Below are positions 15,778 to 23,976 of a stretch of 52,324 nucleotides of DNA, piece after piece. A model generated the notes under the pieces. The model searched no databases, was not told the DNA's origin, and saw only the letters and a list, made by a program, of their open reading frames with translations. The position numbers were made by a program, and so were the translations under genes. The stretch's first letter is position 1. Each line of letters opens with the position of its first letter. Source of the stretch: JBBAFS01 sp041655255 (GTDB lineage Bacteria; Spirochaetota; Spirochaetia; Sphaerochaetales; Sphaerochaetaceae); the NCBI GenBank assembly GCA_041655255.1, contig JBBAFS010000004.1, forward strand, positions 1-52,324, given 5' to 3'.

Positions 15778-17283
15778 CTATTTATTGTGCGAGTAGCTCA
15801 CACTGAGGGTGCGGCCTCTAATTTCGAGTCCTTGCATCTTCTCAATCGCTTTTTCAGCATTCTCGGGAGAGAGAGTAACAAAAGAGAATTTGGGATGGAT
15901 TCGAATCGAATAGATATCTTTAGCTGTGATCTCTAATTGTTGTTGGAAAATTTGAGATAACTCTTTTGCATAGAGTTTTCTCATATTCCCAATGTTGAGA
16001 TAGAGTGTTTTAGCATCTTCTGGAATATTCCGAGCTCCTTTTTTGGGAGCTGGGCTAGAGGGCCTAGCTACTTTTTGTTGTTGCTGTGGAGTTTTTTTCA
16101 CAGGAGAGCCAAGAAGCTCTCTGAGTAAGTAGGCCGAAAAATGGCCTCGACGATAAAATGGGACATTCCTTCTAATAATCTTTTTTAATTCTTCAATCTC
16201 TTCTGGGTTTTCATCGATGTTGAGTTTAGCCACAAGCATCTGAATTTTTCCACTGAGTACCTCGTCTGATTCATAAAGAGGTTTTGTCGTGTTGTTCATC
16301 AATAAGTTCTCCTTAGATGTTGTAATGGTATGTGCCTCTGATTCTCTGATTAGTGCTACAATCTGGGTAATGGGGTGCTCCCATTCGTTGATTTGACGGA
16401 TTACAGAGACTAATGATTCCTCGTCTAAGTCGATACACACCACCGTAGAGACTTGAGGCACTTGTAAGCTCTCTAAGTGTGCGAATCCAATGCTTCTACT
16501 TGTTATTCGAGGATAGACTTTAGGATCGATCTCCCACTGGTTCTCTTTGTTTCCGATAAGAAGGTAGGGATCTGAATGTAGGGCGTAAAGTGTCTCTTCT
16601 ACGACCTTGTTAGTGAGCGATGGAACTGGTATCACACGTAGTGGATACAAAGGGCGCTCCCATGTTTGTTTAGCCAATAGAAGCATGTTATCGGCTAATT
16701 CGTCGATGCGACGAGGAAGGTGATCTTCTGATGAGACAAATAACTCGATGATGGTGTCGTTTCGTAATTTAGTGAAAATGAAACGACAATCATCTAAAAA
16801 GGCCTTTTGTCGAGTAAGAAATAAGATGTCATCTTCCTCTTTGCCTTGAAGAAAATCGTAGGCAACAACTAAAGCTTGAGTAGAACTGAGGAAAATATTA
16901 TCCCGTCGGATATGATCAATTGCCCGTTGTGGTGTTGTCGCTAAGATACGTGAGTGAGATGAGAGACGTCTCAGATCTGCTTTTGGACTTTGGTGTTCAC
17001 TTAAACAGACAATGTGCTTACAAAGTGGATTGTTTTTATCTGCTAAGAGGATCTCTAAGCGCTCTTGTGATAAAAGAAGCAACAACGTTGGTTGGCTTGC
17101 CACTGAGGTTGGTCTCTTTTTTTTAGAAGGGAGTTTTTGTTGTGACAACTCTTGAGAGCGCAACAAGGAGATCGAGACGACGTGTGAGTCTACCTCTACA
17201 ACTAAAGGACGTCTCTTTTGTTTTTGTGATTGTTGTTTGTGTAGCGCGTTACGAAGCAAGGAGGGGATAGCTTGATGTGTCAT
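15778..17283 (-). CDS. degenerate DEAD-box protein with C-terminal DbpA-type RNA-binding domain
   Basis: A 501-residue protein. The last 75 residues form a DbpA/CsdA-type RRM (TLYLNIGNMRKLYAKELSQI, SFVTLSPENAEKAIEKMQG, ending GRTLSVSY). The preceding region follows the two-RecA layout of DEAD-box helicases but the motor motifs are gone. There is no Walker A. Motif Ib TPGR is TTPQR in ILATTPQRAIDHIRR. DEAD is replaced by VAYDF in ALVVAYDF. SAT is replaced by IFTKL. The Arg-rich motif VI is absent. The linker is rich in Pro, Lys and Gln. I infer an ATP-independent RNA- or ribosome-binding protein; DbpA RRMs recognise 23S rRNA hairpin 92. GGAGG lies close to the ATG. It leads an operon with the MBL gene. 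Confidence 0.8.
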   Translation of the reverse strand: MTHQAIPSLLRNALHKQQSQKQKRRPLVVEVDSHVVSISLLRSQELSQQKLPSKKKRPTSVASQPTLLLLLSQERLEILLADKNNPLCKHIVCLSEHQSPKADLRRLSSHSRILATTPQRAIDHIRRDNIFLSSTQALVVAYDFLQGKEEDDILFLTRQKAFLDDCRFIFTKLRNDTIIELFVSSEDHLPRRIDELADNMLLLAKQTWERPLYPLRVIPVPSLTNKVVEETLYALHSDPYLLIGNKENQWEIDPKVYPRITSRSIGFAHLESLQVPQVSTVVCIDLDEESLVSVIRQINEWEHPITQIVALIRESEAHTITTSKENLLMNNTTKPLYESDEVLSGKIQMLVAKLNIDENPEEIEELKKIIRRNVPFYRRGHFSAYLLRELLGSPVKKTPQQQQKVARPSSPAPKKGARNIPEDAKTLYLNIGNMRKLYAKELSQIFQQQLEITAKDIYSIRIHPKFSFVTLSPENAEKAIEKMQGLEIRGRTLSVSYSHNK

Positions 17284-17358
17284 ACCACCTCCACGGCAAA
17301 TCCATTCATCTGATGCTCTTTATTCCATCTTCGCTCAGGATAGCTACAGGCGCTTGCT

Positions 17359-17387
17359 TTGTCAAGGAACAGCCTTTATGGTAGTAT
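17359..17387 (+). promoter_or_regulatory. sigma70-type promoter for the coiled-coil/mltG operon
   Basis: TTGTCA at 17359-17364, 17-bp spacer, TAGTAT at 17382-17387. It lies about 28 bp before the ATG at 17415. Confidence 0.55.
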
Positions 17388-17414
17388 TGCAAAACAAAGG
17401 GAAAAGAGAGACAC

Positions 17415-18554
17415 ATGGGCCGGCAAAAAAGCCAAATTGAGGTGATACAACAACACATTTCTACGGTCGACCGAGACATCTCATTGCTCCAATCCGAATT
17501 GGGGATGTTACTTCTTCATCTTCCTCATCCCATTATTGAAGATGACCTCTTATCCCACTTCCAAGCTCTTGATCAACAACAGCGTATCGTCGATGAGTTA
17601 GAAAAGAGAATTACCCATCTACACTCAATAGACCAACATATCATCACAAGCACTTCCCAGATCTCTACATTAAAAGACCATATTCAACACAACACTCAAT
17701 TACTGCATATTGTCTATGCCCGCATTGGAGTCATTGCATGGGAAGAGAGTTCCTCAGATGTCCTCTCTGATGCAATAAAAGAGATTCTTCCTACATTAGA
17801 AGAGCGACAAAAACAACTCGGCCAATTGATTCAAACAAAAGAGGTTCTGGCACTTGAGGCAAAGAAAAAACCTCTTTTACTCAATCTAAAAACACGTATT
17901 AACTCACTAGTTGCTTCATATCAGTTGAAAAAATCGATGAAAGAGCGAGATGAGTATTACGTTGAAACAGGTAAAGCTATTTGTGAATCACACTCTATTA
18001 GACTACTAGAGAGTGAGAAAGCTACTGAGTTAGATCAACAATACAATGAGTTATCTCAACACATTCGAGTATGGCAAGAGGAGATAGCCCTTATTCAAAA
18101 AAGAATCAAAGAGGAGAGAGGACGCTTAGTTGCTGTTGGAGTGCATGGTTCTATTGAGCGCAAAATAGAAGAGCTACAATCTCAACTCAAAGAGGAAAAA
18201 GAGAACGCTTCTTTGTTAGCTCAAATATATGCTCAACAGGTGTGTCGTAACCAAAGCCAGTGGGAGAAAATCAACTTCAGTGAAGAAATTTTAAGTTGTT
18301 ACGATCAAATTCAACGTCATGAACGAATTCGACTCCAACTGAATAATAAGATTGAACAATTAAAGCTCGAAACTCAGATTGGAGAGTGTATCTCTTTAAT
18401 TGAACAAGATGAGCAGCGAATCAGACACATTAGACAAACTATTGAGCAACATAATCGTCAAATCAGTGAAATTCAACACTCTATAGCGATGCATCGAGAG
18501 CAGATTGGATCTCTTAAAAGAGCCTTATCTCTCTCATCAGAGCAAAAGGAGTAG
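17415..18554 (+). CDS. predicted coiled-coil protein of unknown function
   Basis: A 379-residue protein I do not recognise. It is almost wholly charged and helical, rich in Gln, Glu, Ile, Leu and His with heptad-like spacing, and has no signal peptide, membrane helix or enzyme motif. It has few Gly or Pro, so it is likely several long coiled-coil segments. Its stop is 3 bp before the mltG start, and it shares the only visible promoter upstream, so the two are made together. A link to cell-wall or division processes is possible by context alone. Confidence 0.7.
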   Translation: MGRQKSQIEVIQQHISTVDRDISLLQSELGMLLLHLPHPIIEDDLLSHFQALDQQQRIVDELEKRITHLHSIDQHIITSTSQISTLKDHIQHNTQLLHIVYARIGVIAWEESSSDVLSDAIKEILPTLEERQKQLGQLIQTKEVLALEAKKKPLLLNLKTRINSLVASYQLKKSMKERDEYYVETGKAICESHSIRLLESEKATELDQQYNELSQHIRVWQEEIALIQKRIKEERGRLVAVGVHGSIERKIEELQSQLKEEKENASLLAQIYAQQVCRNQSQWEKINFSEEILSCYDQIQRHERIRLQLNNKIEQLKLETQIGECISLIEQDEQRIRHIRQTIEQHNRQISEIQHSIAMHREQIGSLKRALSLSSEQKE

Positions 18555-18557
18555 ATT

Positions 18558-19931
18558 GTGGCAAAAGCACCATTTCGGACAACTGAAGACGACATCAAAA
18601 CCCCTACTCGTGAAGATGCACAAAAAATTGTAGCACAAAGAAAAAAAGAAGCAGAAGCTCAAAAAGAGGCAAAGCCAACACCCTCTTCATCTCAATCTAA
18701 CAAAAAAAGTTCTCAGCCTCAGGGGCCTAGTACTTCATCTAAAACTCCCTCAAAGAAACCTTCTATTTCTGTACCAAACAAAGGGAGTTCTCAATCTAGT
18801 AAAAGAAAAGGCTCTACGTCTCAAACTCCCCCAAAGAAACCTGCACCAGGAACGAAGAAAAAAGCTCCACCTAAGAGACAAAAAAGGACAAAAGCTCAGG
18901 TAGTTACAAAAAAGAGAGATACATTTGACCCTGAAGTTTCAATTACTATTTTAATTGTTGCGTGTATGCTCATTGTCATTATTGGCCTCTCTGTACTCTA
19001 CAATCGATTCTACAAAGAGCCCCTTTTAGAGGTGTACTCTTCAGTTGAACCCACACTCATTGAAGTGGACATTCCACCAGGAATGGGGGCACGAGCTATT
19101 ACTGAATTACTGGAGTTTAAGGGTGTGATACGTGATGCTCATGTGTTAGAGCGCTATTTGGAGCAAACAAACCTCACAACAACACTACAAAGTGGAACGT
19201 ACCATTTCCCCCCATTGATGGGCTATGACGAAGTTGCCTCACTCTTATCTCCACAACAAGTAGAGAAAGGGTATGTCTCTCTCACAGTCTATGCAGGGTA
19301 CACCATTGAGGTCATAGACCAACTCCTCGTCAATCGAAAAGTTGCCAATAGTGGAGATTTCTTGAAAGCAGTCCATCAGATACACACATCTATGGGACTT
19401 CCGTTCACCGAGGGGTGGTTTTTAAGTGGACAGTATACTATCTCCCTAAGTGATGGTGTTGCTTATAGTTTGGCAAATGAGATGTTTGATCGACTCACTG
19501 AAGCATTAAGAGCGTACCTAGATCGAATTGAAGAGCAAAACTGGTCAGTAAGTGATGTACTCATTATTGCCTCTTTAATTCAAAGAGAGACAAACAAGGT
19601 GAGTCAAATGCCTCTCATCAGTGGTGTTATTGCCAACCGAATCAAAGCAGATATGTCTTTAGGCATTGATGCATCACTTCGTTACGCCTTAGATATCTGG
19701 GATCGAGAATTAACTGAAAGTGAGTTAGATACCCAAAGCCCATTTAACTTACGTCGATTCAAAGGCCTTCCTCCCTCACCGATTGGTTCACTCTCTTTGG
19801 CCGCATTGGATGCTGCAATATATCCATCAGTTCATCCCTACTACTATTACATTCACGATCCAAGTGGAGAAATTCATCCAGCAATCAGCTATGATGAACA
19901 TAAAGAAAACATCGAACGATACCTTCGATAG
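18558..19931 (+). CDS. mltG: endolytic murein transglycosylase MltG with long low-complexity N-terminus
   Basis: 457 residues. From the GTG at 18558 (AAGGAG just upstream) there is a cytoplasmic region of about 125 residues made of Lys, Ser, Pro, Thr and Gln, then one membrane helix at about 129-150, then a YceG/MltG domain. Catalytic Glu is Glu344 in IIASLIQRETNKVSQM; this is followed by SGVIANRIKADMSLGIDASLRYAL and GLPPSPIGSLSLAALDAAI, with the closing SYDEHKENIERYL. MltG cuts nascent peptidoglycan strands and acts as a chain terminator at the inner membrane. The Lys/Ser/Pro tail is far longer than the short N-terminus of E. coli MltG. A tRNA-Leu gene follows 49 bp after the stop. Confidence 0.92.
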   Translation: MAKAPFRTTEDDIKTPTREDAQKIVAQRKKEAEAQKEAKPTPSSSQSNKKSSQPQGPSTSSKTPSKKPSISVPNKGSSQSSKRKGSTSQTPPKKPAPGTKKKAPPKRQKRTKAQVVTKKRDTFDPEVSITILIVACMLIVIIGLSVLYNRFYKEPLLEVYSSVEPTLIEVDIPPGMGARAITELLEFKGVIRDAHVLERYLEQTNLTTTLQSGTYHFPPLMGYDEVASLLSPQQVEKGYVSLTVYAGYTIEVIDQLLVNRKVANSGDFLKAVHQIHTSMGLPFTEGWFLSGQYTISLSDGVAYSLANEMFDRLTEALRAYLDRIEEQNWSVSDVLIIASLIQRETNKVSQMPLISGVIANRIKADMSLGIDASLRYALDIWDRELTESELDTQSPFNLRRFKGLPPSPIGSLSLAALDAAIYPSVHPYYYYIHDPSGEIHPAISYDEHKENIERYLR

Positions 19932-19980
19932 ATATATTGAAATTTCTATGAGGTTGGTGTACTGTTTTGTTTGTTATCTC

Positions 19981-20064
19981 GCCGGCGTGGTGAAATTGGT
20001 AGACACGATAGACTCAAAATCTATTGGGAGCAATCTCGTATCGGTTCGAGTCCGATCGCCGGTA
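19981..20064 (+). tRNA. tRNA-Leu (anticodon CAA)
   Basis: An 84-nt class II tRNA. Acceptor GCCGGCG pairs with CGCCGGT (terminal G-U). D-arm with TTGGTAGAC, anticodon stem ATAGA/TCTAT around loop CTCAAAA, a long variable arm (GGGAG...CTCGT), T-arm ATCGG-TTCGAGT-CCGAT, discriminator A. CCA is not encoded. Reads UUG leucine codons. Confidence 0.94.
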
Positions 20065-20070
20065 ACTCTT

Positions 20071-20787
20071 TTACATCAATAATGTTCGTAAAAGAGAAGG
20101 GTGGTACGTTGTTATCCCATCTACCCCCAGATCAATCATCTGTTTCATCACATCAACTTCATCTACCGTCCACACACTAATTGGCATAAAACGTTTACGA
20201 GCATAATCGACTAAGATTTCATGACACATCCGATAATCGATATTTAAAGCACACGCGCCAAGGGCGTGAGCTTGTTGTTCAAGAATCTCTGCGTATGTTG
20301 GGTAATTATCTTCATTGACCGATTCATCATAATAACTGTTTAAAAGAACTCTCACATCACGGTAGGCAGAAGTAACCTCTTGAGCCCATAGGAAATCACA
20401 ACCAGAAATCACAACTTGATCTAACAAGTTGAATTGTTTCACGGCTTTATAAACATAATCGATACTCGTGATATCTTTCATGTCGATATTTAGTATGGTT
20501 GAACTTGTTGCAATAATCTCTAAGACCTCTTCAATGGTTGGTAAAGAGATCTGAGCAGTTGTGAGATCACTTTGTAATGAGGAGTATGTATGCTCTCCAA
20601 TTGTGTGATTACTCCCATCGACTATCATAAATGGATCATGAGAAAGGACAGGCTTTTTATCGTGGGATGAGCGGATATCTATTTCAACTGCATCAGAGCC
20701 CACCTCAATACCTTTGAGTACCGACTCAAGACTATTGAGGGGGGTGTTCTCACATCCACTATGGGCGGTTATAACAATCTTTGCCAT
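20071..20787 (-). CDS. glycerophosphodiester phosphodiesterase-family protein, transporter-linked
   Basis: A 238-residue GDPD-fold protein with VEIDIRSSHD (metal-binding Glu/Asp), VLSHDPFM (His-Asp) and LGVDGITTYHPSLL near the end. The usual His-Arg-Gly of the N-terminal motif is His-Ser-Gly in ITAHSGCENTPLNSLES, so the phosphate-contacting Arg is missing. This subtype is cytosolic. It is the last gene of the ABC importer operon, 7 bp after the permease gene, which suggests it cleaves what the transporter brings in, probably a glycerophosphodiester or related phosphodiester. Confidence 0.85.
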   Translation of the reverse strand: MAKIVITAHSGCENTPLNSLESVLKGIEVGSDAVEIDIRSSHDKKPVLSHDPFMIVDGSNHTIGEHTYSSLQSDLTTAQISLPTIEEVLEIIATSSTILNIDMKDITSIDYVYKAVKQFNLLDQVVISGCDFLWAQEVTSAYRDVRVLLNSYYDESVNEDNYPTYAEILEQQAHALGACALNIDYRMCHEILVDYARKRFMPISVWTVDEVDVMKQMIDLGVDGITTYHPSLLRTLLM

Positions 20788-20794
20788 AAGAACC

Positions 20795-21628
20795 CTACTT
20801 TAAACTTAAGGAGAACCCTTCGGTCTGTTTCTTGTACACGACGTTTGCAAATAGTAAAATTGGGACCGATGCAAACAATCCAATGGCCATGAGCTCTCCC
20901 CATTGAGTAGTGTACTCTCCGATGAATCGGGCAATCACCACAGGGAGTGTTAACAATCGTGGGGTACGAACAAATAAGAGGGCGAATAAGAACTCATTCC
21001 ACGCTAAAATCAGACTAAAGATACTTGTTGCAATAATGCCTGAGCGAACCAGTGGGGCAACAATGGAGACTAAGATTCTTAAAGGAGAGGCTCCATCAAT
21101 TAAAGCAGCCTCTTCAAAATCTAGTGGTAGTGATTTCAAAAATCCGTAGATAATCCAAATTGAGTAAGGGAGTGTATAAATTTGAAACGCAAAGACCAAG
21201 CCCCCTAACGTATTGATAATCCCCACTTGGTTAAAGACACTAAAAAGGGGAACAGCTAAGACTATAGGGGGGAGAATACGGACTACTAACACCCAAATTA
21301 AGAAAATGCGGTTAAAATTAAAAGGAAACTTGTGCCGTACAAGGGCATAAGAAGCTAAGAAAGCCAAGATAATAGAAAAGAGAGTTGCACTGAAAGAGAC
21401 AATCACCGAGTTAAAGAAATTTCGCCATATCCCTGCTTTGACAATGGAAGAGTAGTTACTAAAAGTCACTTGCTTTGGGAAAAATGAAGGGATAGGACTA
21501 ATGACTTCTCTTGGCCCTTTTAACGATGTATTAATGATCCAATAAATAGGAATTAAGATAATAATTAACACACCAATTATCAGTGCTCCAAAGAGGACAT
21601 TGCGTAAGTGTTTTTTAAATGCATCCAT
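20795..21628 (-). CDS. carbohydrate ABC transporter permease (MalG/UgpE type)
   Basis: 277 residues with about six membrane helices and the cytoplasmic EAA loop EEAALIDGASPLRILVSIVAPL, which docks to the ATPase. The N-terminal helix is followed by SNYSSIVKAGIWRNFFNS, typical of the MalG side of binding-protein-dependent sugar importers. It overlaps the upstream permease gene by one base (TAATG), showing translational coupling. No ATPase gene is present in the cluster, so a shared MsiK/UgpC-like ATPase elsewhere is inferred. Confidence 0.92.
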   Translation of the reverse strand: MDAFKKHLRNVLFGALIIGVLIIILIPIYWIINTSLKGPREVISPIPSFFPKQVTFSNYSSIVKAGIWRNFFNSVIVSFSATLFSIILAFLASYALVRHKFPFNFNRIFLIWVLVVRILPPIVLAVPLFSVFNQVGIINTLGGLVFAFQIYTLPYSIWIIYGFLKSLPLDFEEAALIDGASPLRILVSIVAPLVRSGIIATSIFSLILAWNEFLFALLFVRTPRLLTLPVVIARFIGEYTTQWGELMAIGLFASVPILLFANVVYKKQTEGFSLSLK

Positions 21629-22506
21629 TAGTTATCCTCCTTTAATAAACTACGAACATAGAAGAGAGCTAAAAAGGCGACAACAAACAGCGTTAGTACC
21701 GATGCTGCACTTGCTCGTCCAAAGTTAAAAAAAGCAAACCCTTCACGATAGATAAACATCGAAAGAGTTTGTGTTGAGTTTGCCGGTCCTCCTCCTGTAA
21801 GAGCGTAGACTTTATCAAAGAGGCGGAAGGTATCAATTGTGCGTAGCATAAGAACTAACATAATTTGACTTGCTAAAATGGGAAGTGTAATCTTCAACGC
21901 AATCTGAGTTCCCCTTGCTCCATCAATTTGAGCAGCTTCAAATATATCAGAGGGAATTGAGAGCATCCCTGCTTGGATGATTAAAAAGGCAAATGGGGTC
22001 CATTGCCATATATCAATAATGATAATAGAAAATAGAGCGATTTTTTGATCAATGAGCCAACCAATGGGTTTCATTCCAACTTTTTGCAATAGGAAATTGA
22101 ACAATCCAATTTCGTAATGATAAAAGATTTGCCATACGGCACTGATAACCATCGTCGATATAATCATCGGAAATACGATGATCAGTGAAGCGACTCGCTT
22201 ACCAAAGAATTGGCGATGAAGTAAAAAGGCGAGAAGGACACCAAAGAACACTTCTAATACACTAGCTACCATCGTAAAGATGAATGTGTTTATAAAAGAG
22301 CGTTGAAATAACTCCTCTCCTGCTATTTTTACATAGTTTTGAAACCCTAAGAATGTTCGAGCTTGAGTAATAAAGTCGTACTTAAAAAACGAGTCATACG
22401 TCACTGAGATAATAGGGTACGCTGTGAGAAAGAGAATAAGGATGAGAGCTGGAAGCAATATGATATAAAAAAATGAGTTATATGCTCTCCGTTGACTAGA
22501 CTTCAT
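21628..22506 (-). CDS. carbohydrate ABC transporter permease (MalF/UgpA type)
   Basis: 292 residues, about six membrane helices, with the EAA loop FEAAQIDGARGTQIALKITLPIL and the ALTGGGPANSTQTLSMFIYREGF segment characteristic of MalF/UgpA-type inner-membrane subunits. It is the partner of the MalG-type protein encoded directly downstream. The gene follows the substrate-binding protein gene after a 66-bp gap that contains a strong hairpin. Confidence 0.93.
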   Translation of the reverse strand: MKSSQRRAYNSFFYIILLPALILILFLTAYPIISVTYDSFFKYDFITQARTFLGFQNYVKIAGEELFQRSFINTFIFTMVASVLEVFFGVLLAFLLHRQFFGKRVASLIIVFPMIISTMVISAVWQIFYHYEIGLFNFLLQKVGMKPIGWLIDQKIALFSIIIIDIWQWTPFAFLIIQAGMLSIPSDIFEAAQIDGARGTQIALKITLPILASQIMLVLMLRTIDTFRLFDKVYALTGGGPANSTQTLSMFIYREGFAFFNFGRASAASVLTLFVVAFLALFYVRSLLKEDN

Positions 22507-22532
22507 AACAGATGTTCCTTTTGTGGGAAAGA

Positions 22533-22558
22533 GACTTCGGAGGAGAACCTCCGAAGTC
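22533..22558 (-). other. intercistronic hairpin between binding-protein and permease genes
   Basis: 11-bp perfect stem GACTTCGGAGG/CCTCCGAAGTC with a 4-nt loop. Only a weak T-rich run follows in the minus direction. Such hairpins usually stabilise the upstream binding-protein mRNA or partly terminate, giving excess binding protein over permease. Confidence 0.75.
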
Positions 22559-22572
22559 CTATTCGAAGATGA

Positions 22573-23838
22573 TTATTGATTAACAATCTCTACTACTCGT
22601 TTTTGAATCTCATTAAGTGCATCTTTTGCTGAGATATTTCCAACAAGGGCTCTTTGGAGATAATCACCAAAGACGGCTTCAATTTCTGCCCAGTAGTTTG
22701 TTCTTGGGCGAATTGATCCAGTTTTTTGTCCATCAAGCTGAGCTGGGTACCATGGGTACTTTGCTACGAGGTTTGGAAGTTGGTGGACACTATGACGTGT
22801 TGGTGGGTTTCCTGTTTTATCAGCCATCTCTGTTTGCATCTCTTTACTTAACACGTGTTGAATAAAGTCAAATGCTTCATCGATGTGTTGGGAGTTTTTA
22901 GGAATTCCAATCATCCAAGCGCCAATCATAGAAGAGGATTGCTTCACTTGTCCTGGGTGGGCAGCAATGGTGACTTTACCAACGACACTACTTAACTCAG
23001 GGTTCTCTAAGTTTCCAATCCATCCGGGCCATACTTCAATTGCCATAGCACCAGTGCCAGCTAACAGAGCATCACTTACTTGTGTTGCTGCATAGGCGGT
23101 AACTCCCTCAGGAGCATACTTTGCTAACTCTAAGAAGTAGGTCAGTGCGTTTAATGCCTCAGGTGAATTAAAAGCAGGTTTGCCATCAACTAAGACATCG
23201 GCTCCAAATGCCCAGAAAATTGGTAAGAAACCTGTAACAATGGGGTTTCCTGCCATACCTCTAAATAATACAGGAGTCATCCCAGGCTCTTGAGCTTTGA
23301 TTTTCTTTGCAACTTCTAATACTTGGTCCCATGTGTCGAATCGGCTCACACCATACTTTTGTGCAACATCTTTACGGTAGGCAAACAATGCTACGTTTCC
23401 AACGTGAGGAAGTGCATATAATGTACCGTTGGGGTAGGGATAGCGTCCGATATTCACCATGTTTTCAATAAGATCGGGATCGATGCTTAAGTTGTTTTTC
23501 TTATACAGTGCATCGAGATCCACAAGCCAATCGGCCTCTTGGAGCCGGGTAAGGAAGGGATCATCAATAAGAAGAACATCGAAAGCCCCTTTTGCACCAC
23601 GAAGTTCTATGACGGTTTGCTCTGCTAATTCTGCTCCAGAGAGTTCTAATAACTCAAATCGAACATGTGGATGTGTTTTAGTATACTCATCGATTGCTAA
23701 TTGCATCGCTTGACCGAAAGCTCCGTCTCTTCCTGCAATGGTGAGAGTAGTGACTCCACTCTCCTTTGCTCCACCACTGAAAAGAAGTGCGGGGACGAGA
23801 AGTAAGGCAACAGCTAGTGCCAAACTAATCTTTTTCAT
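22573..23838 (-). CDS. extracellular solute-binding protein, family 1 (carbohydrate or glycerophosphodiester)
   Basis: About 421 residues. The ATG at 23838, with AGGAGG 6 bases upstream, gives a signal peptide KKISLALAVALLLVPALLF followed by Ser-Gly-Gly-Ala-Lys-Glu. This GG-x-KE junction without a lipobox Cys is common in spirochaete binding proteins. The mature part is of the MalE/UgpB type: TTLTIAGRDGAFGQAMQLAI, FDVLLIDDPFLTRL, YALPHVGNVALFAYRKDV, GAMAIEVWPGWIG, SSSMIGAWMIGIPKNS. It captures the substrate for the two permeases. The specificity is unproved; the downstream GDPD gene suggests glycerol-3-phosphate diesters. The frame is open 22 codons further upstream but without a signal peptide. 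Confidence 0.92.
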   Translation of the reverse strand: MKKISLALAVALLLVPALLFSGGAKESGVTTLTIAGRDGAFGQAMQLAIDEYTKTHPHVRFELLELSGAELAEQTVIELRGAKGAFDVLLIDDPFLTRLQEADWLVDLDALYKKNNLSIDPDLIENMVNIGRYPYPNGTLYALPHVGNVALFAYRKDVAQKYGVSRFDTWDQVLEVAKKIKAQEPGMTPVLFRGMAGNPIVTGFLPIFWAFGADVLVDGKPAFNSPEALNALTYFLELAKYAPEGVTAYAATQVSDALLAGTGAMAIEVWPGWIGNLENPELSSVVGKVTIAAHPGQVKQSSSMIGAWMIGIPKNSQHIDEAFDFIQHVLSKEMQTEMADKTGNPPTRHSVHQLPNLVAKYPWYPAQLDGQKTGSIRPRTNYWAEIEAVFGDYLQRALVGNISAKDALNEIQKRVVEIVNQ

Positions 23839-23945
23839 ACAAAACCTCCTTGTGAGTTTTGGTTTTACAAAATAGTACCACGCATAGAAAAACGTACCTA
23901 ACAAAACAACAATCGAATATAATAACTTAGATTAGCTTATTTGCT

Positions 23946-23960
23946 TAATTAGAGTAATTA
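23946..23960. promoter_or_regulatory. candidate operator between the ABC operon and its divergent regulator
   Basis: TAATTA-GAG-TAATTA, a perfect inverted (and direct) repeat with a 3-bp spacer, in the 138-bp space between the two divergent starts. AT-rich palindromes occur by chance, so this is tentative. Confidence 0.4.
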
Positions 23961-23976
23961 GCCTTAAGTATGTTAT

